From contig JANYIY010000460.1 of NCBI GenBank assembly GCA_025358615.1, positions 1-35,989 on the forward strand: 35,989 bases of DNA. The letters run 5' to 3'. Positions within the stretch are counted from its first letter, which is position 1, and each line of letters opens with the position of its first letter. The position numbers and the translations under genes were made by a program. Below are positions 8,569-17,275 of the stretch, piece by piece. The notes under the pieces were generated by a model, which had not been told where the DNA came from, did no database searches, and worked only from the letters and a program-made list of their open reading frames with translations. Source of the DNA: Gammaproteobacteria bacterium. Its GTDB lineage: Bacteria; Pseudomonadota; Gammaproteobacteria; Steroidobacterales; Steroidobacteraceae.

Positions 8569-8949
8569 ATGCATTATTCGCGCCTCTGCGCCGTGCTGAT
8601 CGACTGCAACACCTCCGACGTCGACGAGGCCGCGCACTTCTGGGGCGAGGCGCTCGGGCGCCCGGTAGACCCGGCGCACCCCGGCACCCGCGGCAACTAC
8701 CGCATGCTGGAAACTCCGGCCGACGAACCCATCGTGCAAATTCAGCGCGTCGAGCACGAGAGCCGCGTCCACATTGACATCGAGACCGACGATATTCCGG
8801 CAGAGGTGAGCCGACTCGAAACGCTTGGCGCCAAAGTGGTCGACCGCTTGGAGCGTTGGGTCGTAATGCAGTCGCCCACCGGCCAGCGCTTCTGCGTTGT
8901 ACGTATCCAGCGTCCCGGCTTCCCGAAGAACGCGAATCGCAGGGACTGA
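8569..8949 (+). CDS. VOC family / glyoxalase-like domain protein
   Basis: MHYSRLCAVLIDCNTSDVDEAAHFWGEALGRPVDP...VHIDIETDDIPAEVSRLETLGAKVVDRLERWVVMQSPTGQRFCVVRIQR. The internal ATG at 8569 is preferred over 8485. Confidence 0.9.
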   Translation: MHYSRLCAVLIDCNTSDVDEAAHFWGEALGRPVDPAHPGTRGNYRMLETPADEPIVQIQRVEHESRVHIDIETDDIPAEVSRLETLGAKVVDRLERWVVMQSPTGQRFCVVRIQRPGFPKNANRRD

Positions 8950-9107
8950 TCCGCTCAATCTCACTGTTCGACACCGCGAATCAAAATAGACGACACTGGA
9001 TGGCCTGTGCCAAATCTGCAGCAAATACTCCCGTTCTTGCCGCTGTTGCAACGGGCAACCGCGCGATAAGCGGTCGCCCATACATTAGCTAGAACTTAGG
9101 TGTAAAC

Positions 9108-9794
9108 GTGCCGGAATCATTGACAATCACCGACGGTCGATCGTCCCTTCGCGCTTGGGCCCCGCGACTGCTCGCCACTACTGCGTGGATCGGTCTCCTG
9201 CTACAGCTCGCGCTGTCGATCAAGTTGGCCCTCGCCGACGGAAAACCAGTGATTGACGGGCTGGTCGCCTACTTCGGCTACTTCACGATTCTCACTAATA
9301 TATTCGTCGCACTGGTCTGCACCGCCGGTGCTCTGACTCAGCCCCTTCAAGCCCGCTTGTGGCTATACCGTCCAACAGCCGTGGGGTGCGCCACCGCTGC
9401 GATACTGGTCGTCGGTATCGGCTATCACTGGCTGCTGCGTGATATCTGGTCGCCGCAGGGCGCCCAGTGGATCGCAGACATCCTCTTGCACTACGTCGTA
9501 CCCGTCGGAGCCCTGCTGCATTGGCTGATCTACCCCAACGCCACTCGACTGGCCTGGTGGGCGCCTCTGTCCTGGTGCTGGTACCCGCTGGTTTACTTTG
9601 TTTACGTCATGGCGCGCGGCGAGATGCTGTCCTCCTATCCTTACCCGTTCATCGATGTTTTGGTCCTGGGATACACACGGTCAATCGTCAACGCAATCGC
9701 CTTCCTGATTGGATTTGTTGCCCTGAGCTACGCGCTGCTGGCAATCAAACGTTTGCTGACAGCGAATAGGAGCACCGGGGTAGGGCCCGGATGA
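9108..9794 (+). CDS. Pr6Pr family membrane protein
   Basis: GTG start. DGLVAYFGYFTILTNIFVALVCTAGAL, DILLHYVVPVGALLHWLIYP and YPLVYFVYVMARGEMLSSYPYPFIDV match the typical Pr6Pr pattern. Confidence 0.85.
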   Translation: MPESLTITDGRSSLRAWAPRLLATTAWIGLLLQLALSIKLALADGKPVIDGLVAYFGYFTILTNIFVALVCTAGALTQPLQARLWLYRPTAVGCATAAILVVGIGYHWLLRDIWSPQGAQWIADILLHYVVPVGALLHWLIYPNATRLAWWAPLSWCWYPLVYFVYVMARGEMLSSYPYPFIDVLVLGYTRSIVNAIAFLIGFVALSYALLAIKRLLTANRSTGVGPG

Positions 9795-9985
9795 CCAGAG
9801 GGCCCACGCAATCATCGTCCACCACCATGACGACCGTCCGCGTAATTCTCGAGTCACCCGATCAGCCCGCAGCCCTGGCGTTCTATGAAAGCAGCGGCTA
9901 CCGGCGGCGCGGACCGTTCGGCGCCTATCGCGATGACCCACTCAGCGTTTTCATGCAAAAGTCTCTCCCCCACCGCCCAACCTAA
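9791..9985 (+). pseudogene. C-terminal fragment of a GNAT N-acetyltransferase
   Basis: VRVILESPDQPAALAFYESSGYRRRGPFGAYRDDPLSVFMQKSL matches only the last part of a GNAT domain (LE...qpxAlaxYexxGYxxxgPFGxYxxDPLSVFMxK). The acetyl-CoA binding core is absent. Confidence 0.75.
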
Positions 9986-10333
9986 TCGCATCCCGCCACC
10001 CGCAAGCTGCCCAACATGAGCAACCAGACGCCGCGCCAGCATTTCGACTCCTTCCTGGACAAATTCAACAGCGACTTTGCCAAATCTGCATAGGTTCGGT
10101 GTTGGTCGTATTTGCCGCAATACTGGGGAGCGCGGCGCTCGCCCAAATGCCGCTCAAGTAAATCGTCAGATCTCTTTGCCTAACGTCATCTAAGCCGCAT
10201 CTTCCGCACTGGGCGATTCGGCCCCCCGCCAGGTGTCCAATTAGCTATATTGGGCCTCCCCTCCCCACGGGCGTCAATCTCAATAACCGGCCTCTTAATC
10301 GAGTTTCGCCCGCGCCAGCGCAGCACCCCGCCC

Positions 10334-11800
10334 TCAATGCACCTGCTCGGCGTAAATCTTGACGAGTGCATATAAGAAATCCCGCCCGTCGTACAGCGAC
10401 TGCACCCGGATGCGCTCATTCAACCCGTGAATGTTGCTCAAGTCCGGGTCGATGAACATACCGCTCAACCCATACGTCGGAATCCCCGCTTCGGCCAGAT
10501 AGATCGCATCCGTCCCCGCCGCCTGCAGCACCGGCACCACTTCAATGCCGGGATAAATTCGCCGCATCACCTGTTCGATCGGCTTCATGATGGCCGGCGT
10601 CAGCGGCGGCGGCAGCACCACGGGATCGGATGGCTCGATGGTCGTTATGGCGATCTCTGAATCCGCCAGTACTCCGCCCAGCATCCGGCGCACCTCTTCA
10701 ATGCCCACGCCGGGAAATATACGGCAGTTCACATGAGCGCCAGCCCGTTGGGGCAGCGCATTGGTCGCATGCCCCGCGCTCATCAGCGTCGCCACGCAGG
10801 TGGTGCGCAACATGGCGTTCAATCGCGGGTCCTGCGACACCACCGCCACCGCCTTCGCGTCGGTGGGATCTTTCACCAACGCCTTCATCGCCGCGCCCGT
10901 CTCTCCGCCGACGATCCCCGACATGCGGCTGAAGTAGCTGCGAGTGGTGTCGTTCAATTGCACCGGGAATTCATAGGCGCCGAGGCGCGTCAAGCCCGCC
11001 GCGAGGTGATAGATGGCGTTATTCTTCAATGGCCGCGAGCTGTGCCCGCCCGGATTCACTACTTCCAGCCGATAACCTTGATCCGTCTTCTCGCCCGCCT
11101 CGATTTCCATGACGACGCGATGTCCATCTGCGTCCAGCACCCCATAGGCAAATTCATTCAGCGCGAACGCGGCATCGATCAATTGCCGTTCGTGCTTCAC
11201 CAAGTACTCCGCGCCTTCGAACGCCGACCCAGCCTCCTCCCCACAGGTCAACGCCATCTTGATGGCCCGCTTTGGCTGGTAGCCCTCCTTGCGCAGACGG
11301 ACCAGCGTGTCCACCCACACCGCAGCCATCGACTTATCATCGAAAGTGCCACGGCCGTAAAAGTAGCCGCCCTCCTCCACCAAGGTAAAGGGATCCCGCG
11401 TCCAATCCTCGCGCCGCGCCTCCACCACATCCAGATGCGCCAACAGCAGAATCGCTTTCGCCGACCGGTCACTGCCCGGCAGCAACGCCACCACCCCACC
11501 ATCCTGCGGATGATCGGCTACGGCAAAGGGATGGATGTCGGCTTCCGGATAGCCCGCCGCCCTCAGGCGCGCTGTCATTTTCGCCGCCGCCAAGCTGCAG
11601 CTGCCGACGGAGTGACTGGTGTTGGTCTCGATCAACTCGCGGAACAGCTCGCGGAACTTGAGCTGATCAGCGCGCGGCGCGTCCGCCCGCCCGCTCGCCG
11701 TTCCAGCCGCCCCATCTCCCGGCGCCGCCGCCGCGCACGCCGCCAGCACGATCGCGGCCAGCAGCGGCGCCGCTACAGCCCTCGTCCGCATGTCTCGCAT
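10334..11800 (-). CDS. M20/M25/M40 family metallo-hydrolase, predicted lipoprotein
   Basis: AAIVLAACAAA lipobox-like N-terminus; LLLAHLDVVEA, YFYGRGTFDDKSMAAVWVDTLVRL, TCGEEAGS and NPGGHSS motifs. Confidence 0.93.
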   Translation of the reverse strand: MRDMRTRAVAAPLLAAIVLAACAAAAPGDGAAGTASGRADAPRADQLKFRELFRELIETNTSHSVGSCSLAAAKMTARLRAAGYPEADIHPFAVADHPQDGGVVALLPGSDRSAKAILLLAHLDVVEARREDWTRDPFTLVEEGGYFYGRGTFDDKSMAAVWVDTLVRLRKEGYQPKRAIKMALTCGEEAGSAFEGAEYLVKHERQLIDAAFALNEFAYGVLDADGHRVVMEIEAGEKTDQGYRLEVVNPGGHSSRPLKNNAIYHLAAGLTRLGAYEFPVQLNDTTRSYFSRMSGIVGGETGAAMKALVKDPTDAKAVAVVSQDPRLNAMLRTTCVATLMSAGHATNALPQRAGAHVNCRIFPGVGIEEVRRMLGGVLADSEIAITTIEPSDPVVLPPPLTPAIMKPIEQVMRRIYPGIEVVPVLQAAGTDAIYLAEAGIPTYGLSGMFIDPDLSNIHGLNERIRVQSLYDGRDFLYALVKIYAEQVH

Positions 11801-11806
11801 CGCCCC

Positions 11807-13144
11807 TCAACCAACCCGTCGACGCCGCGACAGCCACATGAACACCGGCGCACAGGCAACCAGCAACAACGCGGCATACAAACCGGATATCCAATCCTGC
11901 AAGATCGCCGCGATCCACAACGCCAGACAGCCCAGCAGCACGATGGCCGTGGTGAACGGAAAGCCCAGTGCACGATACGGCCGCGGCAGCGCCGGCTCTT
12001 TGCGCCGCAGAGCGAACAGAGCGAGGTATGTCAACACATAGTTGAGCAGGAAAAGCACCGCCGCGATCGCCACGATCTGCTCGAAGGCCGCACTCAAGAT
12101 CAGAACCGCCGTTCCCAGGCTCGTGAATGCCAACGCCAGTCGCGGCGTGCCCCCGGCGCTGACGTTGACGGCCTTCTGCGTGAAGAACCCGTCGCGGCCG
12201 ATCGCCAGCAGAATTCGCGGCGCCATCAGCAGCGTTGCATTGATGAGGCTGAGCACCGTCATCAGCGAAATCACCGTCACCAACATGTCGCCGCCGCGCG
12301 GCAGGACTAAGTGCGCGGCATCGGCCGCCGGCAGTTTCGACGCCGCCAACACCGGCAATGGCAGCACCCGCAGGATGGCGAGATTGATCATCACATACAT
12401 GGCCGCGAGTAAGATCGTTCCGCCGATCAGTGCGCGCGGCAGCGTCAGGGTCGGCTGCGTGCTCTCCTCCGCCATGTAGATGGGTGAGTACCATCCGTCG
12501 TAGGTCACGAACACTGCGCGCAGAGCGGTCACGACGGCAGCCAGCATGCCGAACGACAGCAGCGGCAGCGCTGCGGCGGACGTCGCCGGCGGCGGCTCGC
12601 CGGCGGCGGCCACGGATGGCGCGACGAAACAGGCGACTACCAACACCATCATCATGAGACCGATGGTGAGACTGATGATGCGCGTCAGCGTGCTACCGAT
12701 ACGCAGGCCCGCCCAATGCATCACGGTGAAGATGCAAAGCGCGGCAATGGCGATGGCCCGCGGCCACTCCGCGCTCGCCGGCCACAGTGCGCCGATGAAT
12801 ACCGCCGCCGTCAGCGCGGCATAGGCGATGGCGGCGATCTGGTTCAGCCAGTCGCTCCAGCCCACCACGAACCCCACTCCGTTGCCGAAGGCGCGGCGCG
12901 CGTACACATAGAAGCCGCCCGCCTCAGGCAGCATGGCGGACAATTCAGCCACCGCCATTGCGCCGAGCAGCGCATAGATGCCGCCCAGAATCCAAAACAG
13001 CACGATCAGCCGTGAGTCGCCCAGCGCCTGCGCCAGAGTACCCGGCAGCCGCAGAATGCCCACCCCCACGGTGCCGCCGAAGACCATCGCCACTCCGAAG
13101 CCGAGCCCCAAAATTCGCCGCAATGGGCGCGCTGGTTCATTCAT
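11807..13144 (-). CDS. APC family amino acid permease
   Basis: MNEPARPLRRILGLGFGVAMVFGGTVGVGILRLPGTLAQALGDSRLIVLFWILGGIYALLGAMAVAELSAMLPEAGGFYVYARRAFG; multiple TM helices. Start moved to MNEPARP. Confidence 0.93.
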   Translation of the reverse strand: MNEPARPLRRILGLGFGVAMVFGGTVGVGILRLPGTLAQALGDSRLIVLFWILGGIYALLGAMAVAELSAMLPEAGGFYVYARRAFGNGVGFVVGWSDWLNQIAAIAYAALTAAVFIGALWPASAEWPRAIAIAALCIFTVMHWAGLRIGSTLTRIISLTIGLMMMVLVVACFVAPSVAAAGEPPPATSAAALPLLSFGMLAAVVTALRAVFVTYDGWYSPIYMAEESTQPTLTLPRALIGGTILLAAMYVMINLAILRVLPLPVLAASKLPAADAAHLVLPRGGDMLVTVISLMTVLSLINATLLMAPRILLAIGRDGFFTQKAVNVSAGGTPRLALAFTSLGTAVLILSAAFEQIVAIAAVLFLLNYVLTYLALFALRRKEPALPRPYRALGFPFTTAIVLLGCLALWIAAILQDWISGLYAALLLVACAPVFMWLSRRRRVG

Positions 13145-13220
13145 TATTCGTATCGCTGGCGGGGCACGGCCGCCAGCTTGCGCGAGAGCCACGTTGATCG
13201 CAAGCGCTAAGCCCGAGACC

Positions 13221-13430
13221 ATGCAGCGCATCGGCTATGCGGTGGGAGCGGTCACCGTCGGCATCGCCGCCAATATGTCCGGACTCGCCGCAGGTATCTC
13301 AATCGCAGTCGCAAAGGCTGCCGCGTTCTGGGTGTTCGCCGCCTTCGTGCCGGTGCTCATCCTTGCCCTGATCTGCGCCTGGACTTTCACTTGGGAGGTC
13401 CACCTCTCCCCGCTCTCGCGGACTGATTGA
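13221..13430 (+). pseudogene. Probable C-terminal transmembrane remnant of an MFS-type transporter
   Basis: MQRIGYAVGAVTVGIAANMSGLAAGISIAVAKAAAFWVFAAFVPVLILALICAWTFTWEV: two TM helices with the look of a transporter C-terminus. Upstream sequence in this frame is antisense to the APC gene. Confidence 0.5.
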
Positions 13431-13871
13431 TCGCGCCAGCGCCGCGCTCGTCGCCGCGCGCCAATTCTCGATCATGCGGCCATACACCTCCGGCGATAAG
13501 AAATGTTGCACGAAGGCCTGCGCCTGCGCGTCCAGCGCCGTCAAGGTGTAAGTCACGCTCACATCCGTTCCGCCGGCCGGCGGTTCGGTGCAAACGACGT
13601 CGACCAGTCCGATATTGGAGCCATGCGCCAGACGCGCATAGCTCACCCGGCCTGCGGCGGGCCGGTAGTCGAGCACGATCCAAGTGGTCGTTCGAGCCTC
13701 GTGCTTGACGGTTTGAAATGCACTGCCGCGCCGCTCGGCGCCGCTCAACATGATGGGATCCCAGCCCGCGGCCCATGCGCGTTCGCCGCGCGCCGTGAAC
13801 AGCGGCATGACCCTGGCGCGCGGCCCATCCAAGTGAAAGCTACGACTCTGACTGTGCGGTTCGGCCGGCAT
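13299..13871 (-). CDS. SRPBCC (START/Bet v1-like) family protein
   Basis: FTARGERAWAAGWDPIM...TTTWIVLDYRPAAGRVSYARLAHGSNIGLVDVVCTEPPAGGTDVSVTYTLTALDAQAQAFVQHFLSPEVYGRMIENWRAA. Start at MPAEPHS. Confidence 0.75.
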   Translation of the reverse strand: MPAEPHSQSRSFHLDGPRARVMPLFTARGERAWAAGWDPIMLSGAERRGSAFQTVKHEARTTTWIVLDYRPAAGRVSYARLAHGSNIGLVDVVCTEPPAGGTDVSVTYTLTALDAQAQAFVQHFLSPEVYGRMIENWRAATSAALARSISPRERGEVDLPSESPGADQGKDEHRHEGGEHPERGSLCDCD

Positions 13872-13892
13872 GGGGCACCTCCGAGTGATGTT

Positions 13893-13916
13893 TGGTACAT
13901 TGGTACCAACGTACCA
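13893..13916. promoter_or_regulatory. Near-perfect 24-bp palindrome, putative operator in the divergent SRPBCC / RHH-like intergenic region
   Basis: TGGTAC-ATT-GGTACC-AAC-GTACCA: palindromic with one mismatched pair, three GTAC cores 8 bp apart, about 22 bp upstream of the SRPBCC start. Confidence 0.65.
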
Positions 13917-14005
13917 TGAACTTAGGCGACTTCGCAAACTAAGGTGTCCGGCCGCCGCAAACCTGCGATCATTGCCGGCACGGCCTTTGAATTGAGGAAT
14001 CCCCC

Positions 14006-14296
14006 ATGACCGCAAAAAAAACCCTGTCGCATCCCGTGCCGCGCGAAGTCGAACGGATACAGACCGGCGTGCGGCTGGAAAAGCGCCTGCTCAAGGTGCT
14101 CAAAGGACTGGCGGAATACCTCGACCTGTCCTTGGGCGACCTGCTCGAAGGGATTGCCCTACACGCCTTGGAGAATAAGCCCCCCTTCAAGCGTCAGACA
14201 CTGGAAAAGATCTCTCAGCTGCGCCGCGTATATAATTTCGACCTGGTCGCGGCGAACAGTCATCGGCTGCGCGAAACGGAGGGCGGTGGCGGATAA
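14006..14296 (+). CDS. Conserved hypothetical small protein, ribbon-helix-helix-like
   Basis: 96 aa: VERIQTGVRLEKRLLKVLKGLAEYLDLSLGDLLEGIALHALENKPPFKRQTLEKISQLRRVYNFDLVAANSHRL; RHH-like beta-helix-helix pattern. Confidence 0.75.
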   Translation: MTAKKTLSHPVPREVERIQTGVRLEKRLLKVLKGLAEYLDLSLGDLLEGIALHALENKPPFKRQTLEKISQLRRVYNFDLVAANSHRLRETEGGGG

Positions 14297-14313
14297 TAGC
14301 GCCGCCCGATTCA

Positions 14314-15012
14314 ATGGAACTGCATGTGCAATTAGCCACTCTCACCACCTTTCTGCTGGCCTTCGGTGCCTTGTTCTCCATCGTCAATCCGCTGTCGGGC
14401 GCGTTTATTTTCTTTGGCGCCACGCGCGAACTGGATCCGCGCGTGCGCGCGCAAGTATCGCGCTGGGTGGCGATCTACTCCTTTTGTATCGTCAGCATAT
14501 CGCTGTACGTCGGCGCCTATGTGCTGGGTTTCTTCGGCGTCTCCATCCCGGTGCTGCGAGTTGCCGGCGGCATCGTCGTCGCCAGTGCCGGCTGGCGCAT
14601 GCTGAACGAGCCGGACGCCACCGAACAGCGCCGTAGCGAGACTCCAAGCCCTCGCTCCATCGACGTTCCGGCCAGTCGCCTGGCCTTCTATCCGCTCACC
14701 ATGCCGTTGACCACCGGTCCCGGCACCATCTCCGTGGCGATTTCCCTGGGCGCCAACCGCCCCCGCGGCTTTCATGCGTCTACGTTGGAATTCTTCATCG
14801 AGACGCTGGCCGCCGTGGCGCTGCTTTCAGCCCTGGTGTACCTCTTCTATCGAAACTCGGCTCGCATTGCCGGATGGATCGGCGCAACGGGAACTACCAT
14901 CGTGGTTCGGCTGTCCGCCTTCCTGTTGTTCTGTATCGGCATTCAAGTCTTGTGGAATGGCGCGGCAGAGCTCTTGGGCTCCCTGCCACTCGGTATGCCC
15001 GGCGACCGTTAG
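14314..15012 (+). CDS. MarC family integral membrane protein
   Basis: FGALFSIVNPLSGAFIFFGAT, GFFGVSIPVLRVAGGIVVASAGWRML and AFYPLTMPLTTGPGTISVAISLG are MarC hallmarks. Confidence 0.93.
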   Translation: MELHVQLATLTTFLLAFGALFSIVNPLSGAFIFFGATRELDPRVRAQVSRWVAIYSFCIVSISLYVGAYVLGFFGVSIPVLRVAGGIVVASAGWRMLNEPDATEQRRSETPSPRSIDVPASRLAFYPLTMPLTTGPGTISVAISLGANRPRGFHASTLEFFIETLAAVALLSALVYLFYRNSARIAGWIGATGTTIVVRLSAFLLFCIGIQVLWNGAAELLGSLPLGMPGDR

Positions 15013-15048
15013 GCCAACAAACGGGTATTGAAGACACGTGGAGATAGC

Positions 15049-17241
15049 ATGAAGATCGGATTCGACCGCCGGCAATTCCTCGCCGGCAGCACGGGCGCCT
15101 TGTCGCTGACACTGCTGCCGCACGCCTTGTTTGCCACTCCCGTCCCCGCGGCCTCCGCCACCGCGGTCTCCCCGGGCAGCGCCGCGACACCGCCCGTGGC
15201 GCGCATCGACGTCGTACGCGACACCTACTTCGGCGAAACATTGAGCGACCCCTACCGCTGGATGGAGAACGACAAGGACCCCGAGTGGCTGCCGTTCCTG
15301 AAAGGTCAGAACGAGCACACCCGCGCCGTGCTCGATAAGCTCCCGACGCGCACTTCGCTGCTCAAGCGCATACAGCAGCTATCAGGCGACACCGTGGCCA
15401 CCAGCCACGTGCAACGCGCCGGCGGCCTGCTCTTCTTCACCCAGCGACCCAAGGGCGCGGACAATTTCAAGCTGTTCGTACGCCAGGGCGAACACGGTCC
15501 CAACCGCGTACTGGTCGACCCCACTCTCGTCAGCGGCGTCGCAGGCCATGTCTCGCTCGACTGGTGGCGCGCCGCGCCCGACGGCCGGCATGTGGTCTAC
15601 GGTCTGTCGAAGAACGGCAGCGAGGACTCCATGCTGCATATTCTCACCGTCGCCGACGGCGGACTGTTGACCGAGCAGATACCCAACACCCAGGATGCCA
15701 ATCCGCAGTGGCTCGATGACAGCAGCGGCTTCTTCTACAACCAGCTGACCGGCGCAGTCGACACGCCGCAACGATTTCTCGACAGCCAGGCACGCTTCCA
15801 CCGCCTGGGGTCGGACCCGAGCTCCGATCCCGTGCTCATGAAGCGCGGGCTGGTCGCCGGCATCGAGTACGAGAAGATCCAATCACCGAACATTCTCATC
15901 TACCACGGTGCCCGTCACGCCATCCTGCTGCTCAGCGATGTGCGCCCCGAAACGCGTGCCTACATCGCGCCGCTCGCCGACGTCATTGCCGGACGCGCGC
16001 AGTGGACTGCCGTCGCCGCTTTCGAGGACGAGATCACCGACATCGATCTGCATGGCGAAGACCTCTACCTGCTGGTCAACAAGGGCACGCCTCGCGGCCG
16101 TCTGATCAAGACCTCCGCCGCCGCCCCGAATCTCGCAACGGCCGCCGTAGTGATTCCGCAAGGACCCTTTGTTCTCGAAGGAACCGCGCGCGCCCGCGAC
16201 GGCCTGTACCTGCAGATCATGGATGGCGGCATCAGCCGCCTGCAGCGCCTCGCGACTGACGGCAAAGTCACCGACATAGCGCTGCCCTTCGACGGCACCA
16301 TCGGCTCGGTGTACACCGTCAGCAACGAGGATGGCGCCCTGCTTTCCATGACCGGCTGGCTGACTCCCGCAGGCATCTACTCGGTTGACCCCGCCGGCCG
16401 CATGCAAGACACCGGCGTCACCCCCAAGCCCGCCATCGACGTCAGCGCCTACGAAGCCAAGCGCTTCTTCGCCGCCGCCAAGGACGGCACGAAAATCCCG
16501 TACACACTGATTTACCGCAAGGGCTTAAAACTCAATGGCAGTACGCCCACCTGGATTTCCGCGTACGGATCGTACGGCTACCCTTACACGCCCGCCTTCG
16601 CCGGGCGAACCTTGGCGTTCGTCGACGCCGGCGGCATCGTCGGCTACGCCAATGTGCGCGGCGGCGGAGAATACGGCCGCGAATGGCATAAAGCCGGACA
16701 GCTCACCAGCAAACCGAACACCTGGCGCGATCTAATCGCGGTGTGCGAGGAGTTGTGCGCCAAGAAATACACCTCGCCGCAGCATCTGGCCATCGGCGGG
16801 CGCTCGGCGGGAGGCATCACCGTCGGTCGCGCGTTGACCGAACGGCCCGATCTGTTCGCCGCGGTCGTCGACGGCGTCGGCTGGTCGAATCCGCTGCGCT
16901 ACATGGTGGAACAAAACGGCTATGGCGAGGAACCTGAATGGGGCGTCATCACCGAGGCTGCCGGCTATCGCGCACTGAAGAGCATCGACAGTTATCAGGC
17001 CGTAAAGGACGGCACGCCGTATCCCGCGGTGCTGCTCACCACCGGCGTCACCGATCCGCGCGTCGCTCCGTTCCACGTGGCGAAAATGACCGCCCGGCTG
17101 CAGGCCGCCACCAGCTCCGGCAAACCCGTGCTGCTGCGTGTCGACTACGACGCCGGCCATGGCATCGGTTCCACCCGATCTCAACAGGATCGCGAGGCCG
17201 CCGACACGTACGCGTTTCTGCTCTGGCAACTACGCGGATAA
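15049..17241 (+). CDS. Prolyl oligopeptidase family (S9) serine peptidase with Tat-type signal
   Basis: RRQFLAGSTGALSLTLLPHALFA twin-arginine leader; YFGETLSDPYRWMEND; GGRSAGGITVGRAL nucleophile region; DAGHGIGSTRSQQ histidine region. Confidence 0.95.
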   Translation: MKIGFDRRQFLAGSTGALSLTLLPHALFATPVPAASATAVSPGSAATPPVARIDVVRDTYFGETLSDPYRWMENDKDPEWLPFLKGQNEHTRAVLDKLPTRTSLLKRIQQLSGDTVATSHVQRAGGLLFFTQRPKGADNFKLFVRQGEHGPNRVLVDPTLVSGVAGHVSLDWWRAAPDGRHVVYGLSKNGSEDSMLHILTVADGGLLTEQIPNTQDANPQWLDDSSGFFYNQLTGAVDTPQRFLDSQARFHRLGSDPSSDPVLMKRGLVAGIEYEKIQSPNILIYHGARHAILLLSDVRPETRAYIAPLADVIAGRAQWTAVAAFEDEITDIDLHGEDLYLLVNKGTPRGRLIKTSAAAPNLATAAVVIPQGPFVLEGTARARDGLYLQIMDGGISRLQRLATDGKVTDIALPFDGTIGSVYTVSNEDGALLSMTGWLTPAGIYSVDPAGRMQDTGVTPKPAIDVSAYEAKRFFAAAKDGTKIPYTLIYRKGLKLNGSTPTWISAYGSYGYPYTPAFAGRTLAFVDAGGIVGYANVRGGGEYGREWHKAGQLTSKPNTWRDLIAVCEELCAKKYTSPQHLAIGGRSAGGITVGRALTERPDLFAAVVDGVGWSNPLRYMVEQNGYGEEPEWGVITEAAGYRALKSIDSYQAVKDGTPYPAVLLTTGVTDPRVAPFHVAKMTARLQAATSSGKPVLLRVDYDAGHGIGSTRSQQDREAADTYAFLLWQLRG

Positions 17242-17275
17242 TTGCCTGCGCCGCCGCCGTCGCTACCGCACGCCG

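Noticed and set aside
8996-9092. Cys-rich frame LCQICSKYSRSCRCCNGQPRDKR before Pr6Pr
   Set aside because: No start codon, very short, and not matched to a known zinc-ribbon pattern.
9009-10090. 12-mer GCCAAATCTGCA present near 9010 and near 10079
   Set aside because: A 12-base match within 36 kb is expected by chance and flanks do not align.
10733-12310. 525-aa plus-strand ORF
   Set aside because: Runs antisense across both the M20 and APC genes; composition typical of a GC-driven shadow frame.
14014-14021. A8 homopolymer in codons 3-6 of the RHH-like gene
   Set aside because: Could allow slippage, but ACC GCA AAA AAA ACC codes normally and nothing else suggests programmed frameshifting.
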